DNA from: Alligator mississippiensis
Taxonomy: Eukaryota; Chordata; Crocodylia; Alligatoridae
DNA length: 64,000 nt
Direction: 5' to 3'
Assembly (NCBI RefSeq): GCF_030867095.1
Contig: NC_081824.1
Location: forward strand, 116,568,162-116,632,161
Below, in pieces: positions 63,873 to 64,000 of this stretch (position 1 is its first letter; each line of letters starts with the position of its first letter). Position numbers and translations under genes: made by a program. The notes beneath the pieces are model-generated. The model did not search any database. It was not told the DNA's origin and was given only the letters and a program-made list of their open reading frames with translations.

Positions 63873-64000
63873 ATGGGTGTCAAATCCCTTGGGCTTTGCA
63901 GGTCAGATCCATCCCTGCAGGGCTTCCCATGGGCTGGACAACCCGCAAATGGTGGTGACGTTAAACTCCTTGGCTAGTGGAGTCATTGTTTTGGCAGGTC
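63873..64000. mobile_element. hAT-like element, cut by the window edge
   Basis: Begins GGGTGTCAAATCCCTTGGGC, similar to the GGGTGTTCAACCCCTAGGCT start of the 57.8-kb element, and continues with GGTCAGATCCATCCCTGCAG. The right end lies outside the window. Confidence 0.5.

Overview
The window looks like a stretch of amniote nuclear genome, most likely from a crocodilian or a closely related reptile (archosaur/turtle grade). It contains one recognisable multi-exon gene, SGK1, on the minus strand. The reptile assignment rests on CR1 retrotransposon remnants, abundant small hAT-type elements with 8-bp target-site duplications (TSDs), and many palindromic MITE-like elements built from 'TACTGCACAGTA' motifs. 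The species call is inference.

SGK1 (serum/glucocorticoid-regulated kinase 1) occupies about 14.4-20.9 kb. All 12 coding exons can be placed by splice sites and reading frame, from the start codon at 20,729 to the stop codon at 15,492, and they encode a complete 431-residue kinase. Residue numbering falls exactly on the known landmarks: Lys127, Asp222, the DFG motif, Thr256 and Ser422. The intron after exon 5 has a GC-AG rather than GT-AG boundary. The promoter lies in a CpG-rich block (about 20.53-23.79 kb) with a TATA-like element near 20.86 kb and three CACGTG E-boxes within 78 bp near 22.3 kb. Compound CA/TA microsatellites interrupt intron 1 and the upstream flank.

I find no other gene I would defend. 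0-14 kb holds several MITEs, a decayed hAT transposase (5.9-8.0 kb) and a 1.5-kb minus-strand CR1 with an internal deletion (12.1-13.65 kb). 23.9-41 kb holds tails of a repeat family with hammerhead-ribozyme-like cores, a run of short hAT elements with visible TSDs, an RTE-like LINE remnant, and a possible diverged tandem duplication at 36.5-39.7 kb. 41-51 kb is mostly AT-rich unassigned sequence, with a MITE composite at 43.5 kb and a 72-bp-arm hairpin at 47.8 kb. 51-64 kb holds a large MITE-like element with an internal 58-bp minisatellite, a possible Penelope-like endonuclease remnant, further hairpin repeats, and a CR1-like LINE interrupted first by a MITE (3-bp TSD) and then by a solo LTR (5-bp TSD).

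The repeats do not work together with SGK1 in any way the sequence shows. The candidates for a second look are the GC-AG intron, the E-box cluster, the hammerhead-like repeat tails, the nested insertion at the right edge, and the MITE-like elements that carry hairpins or minisatellites.
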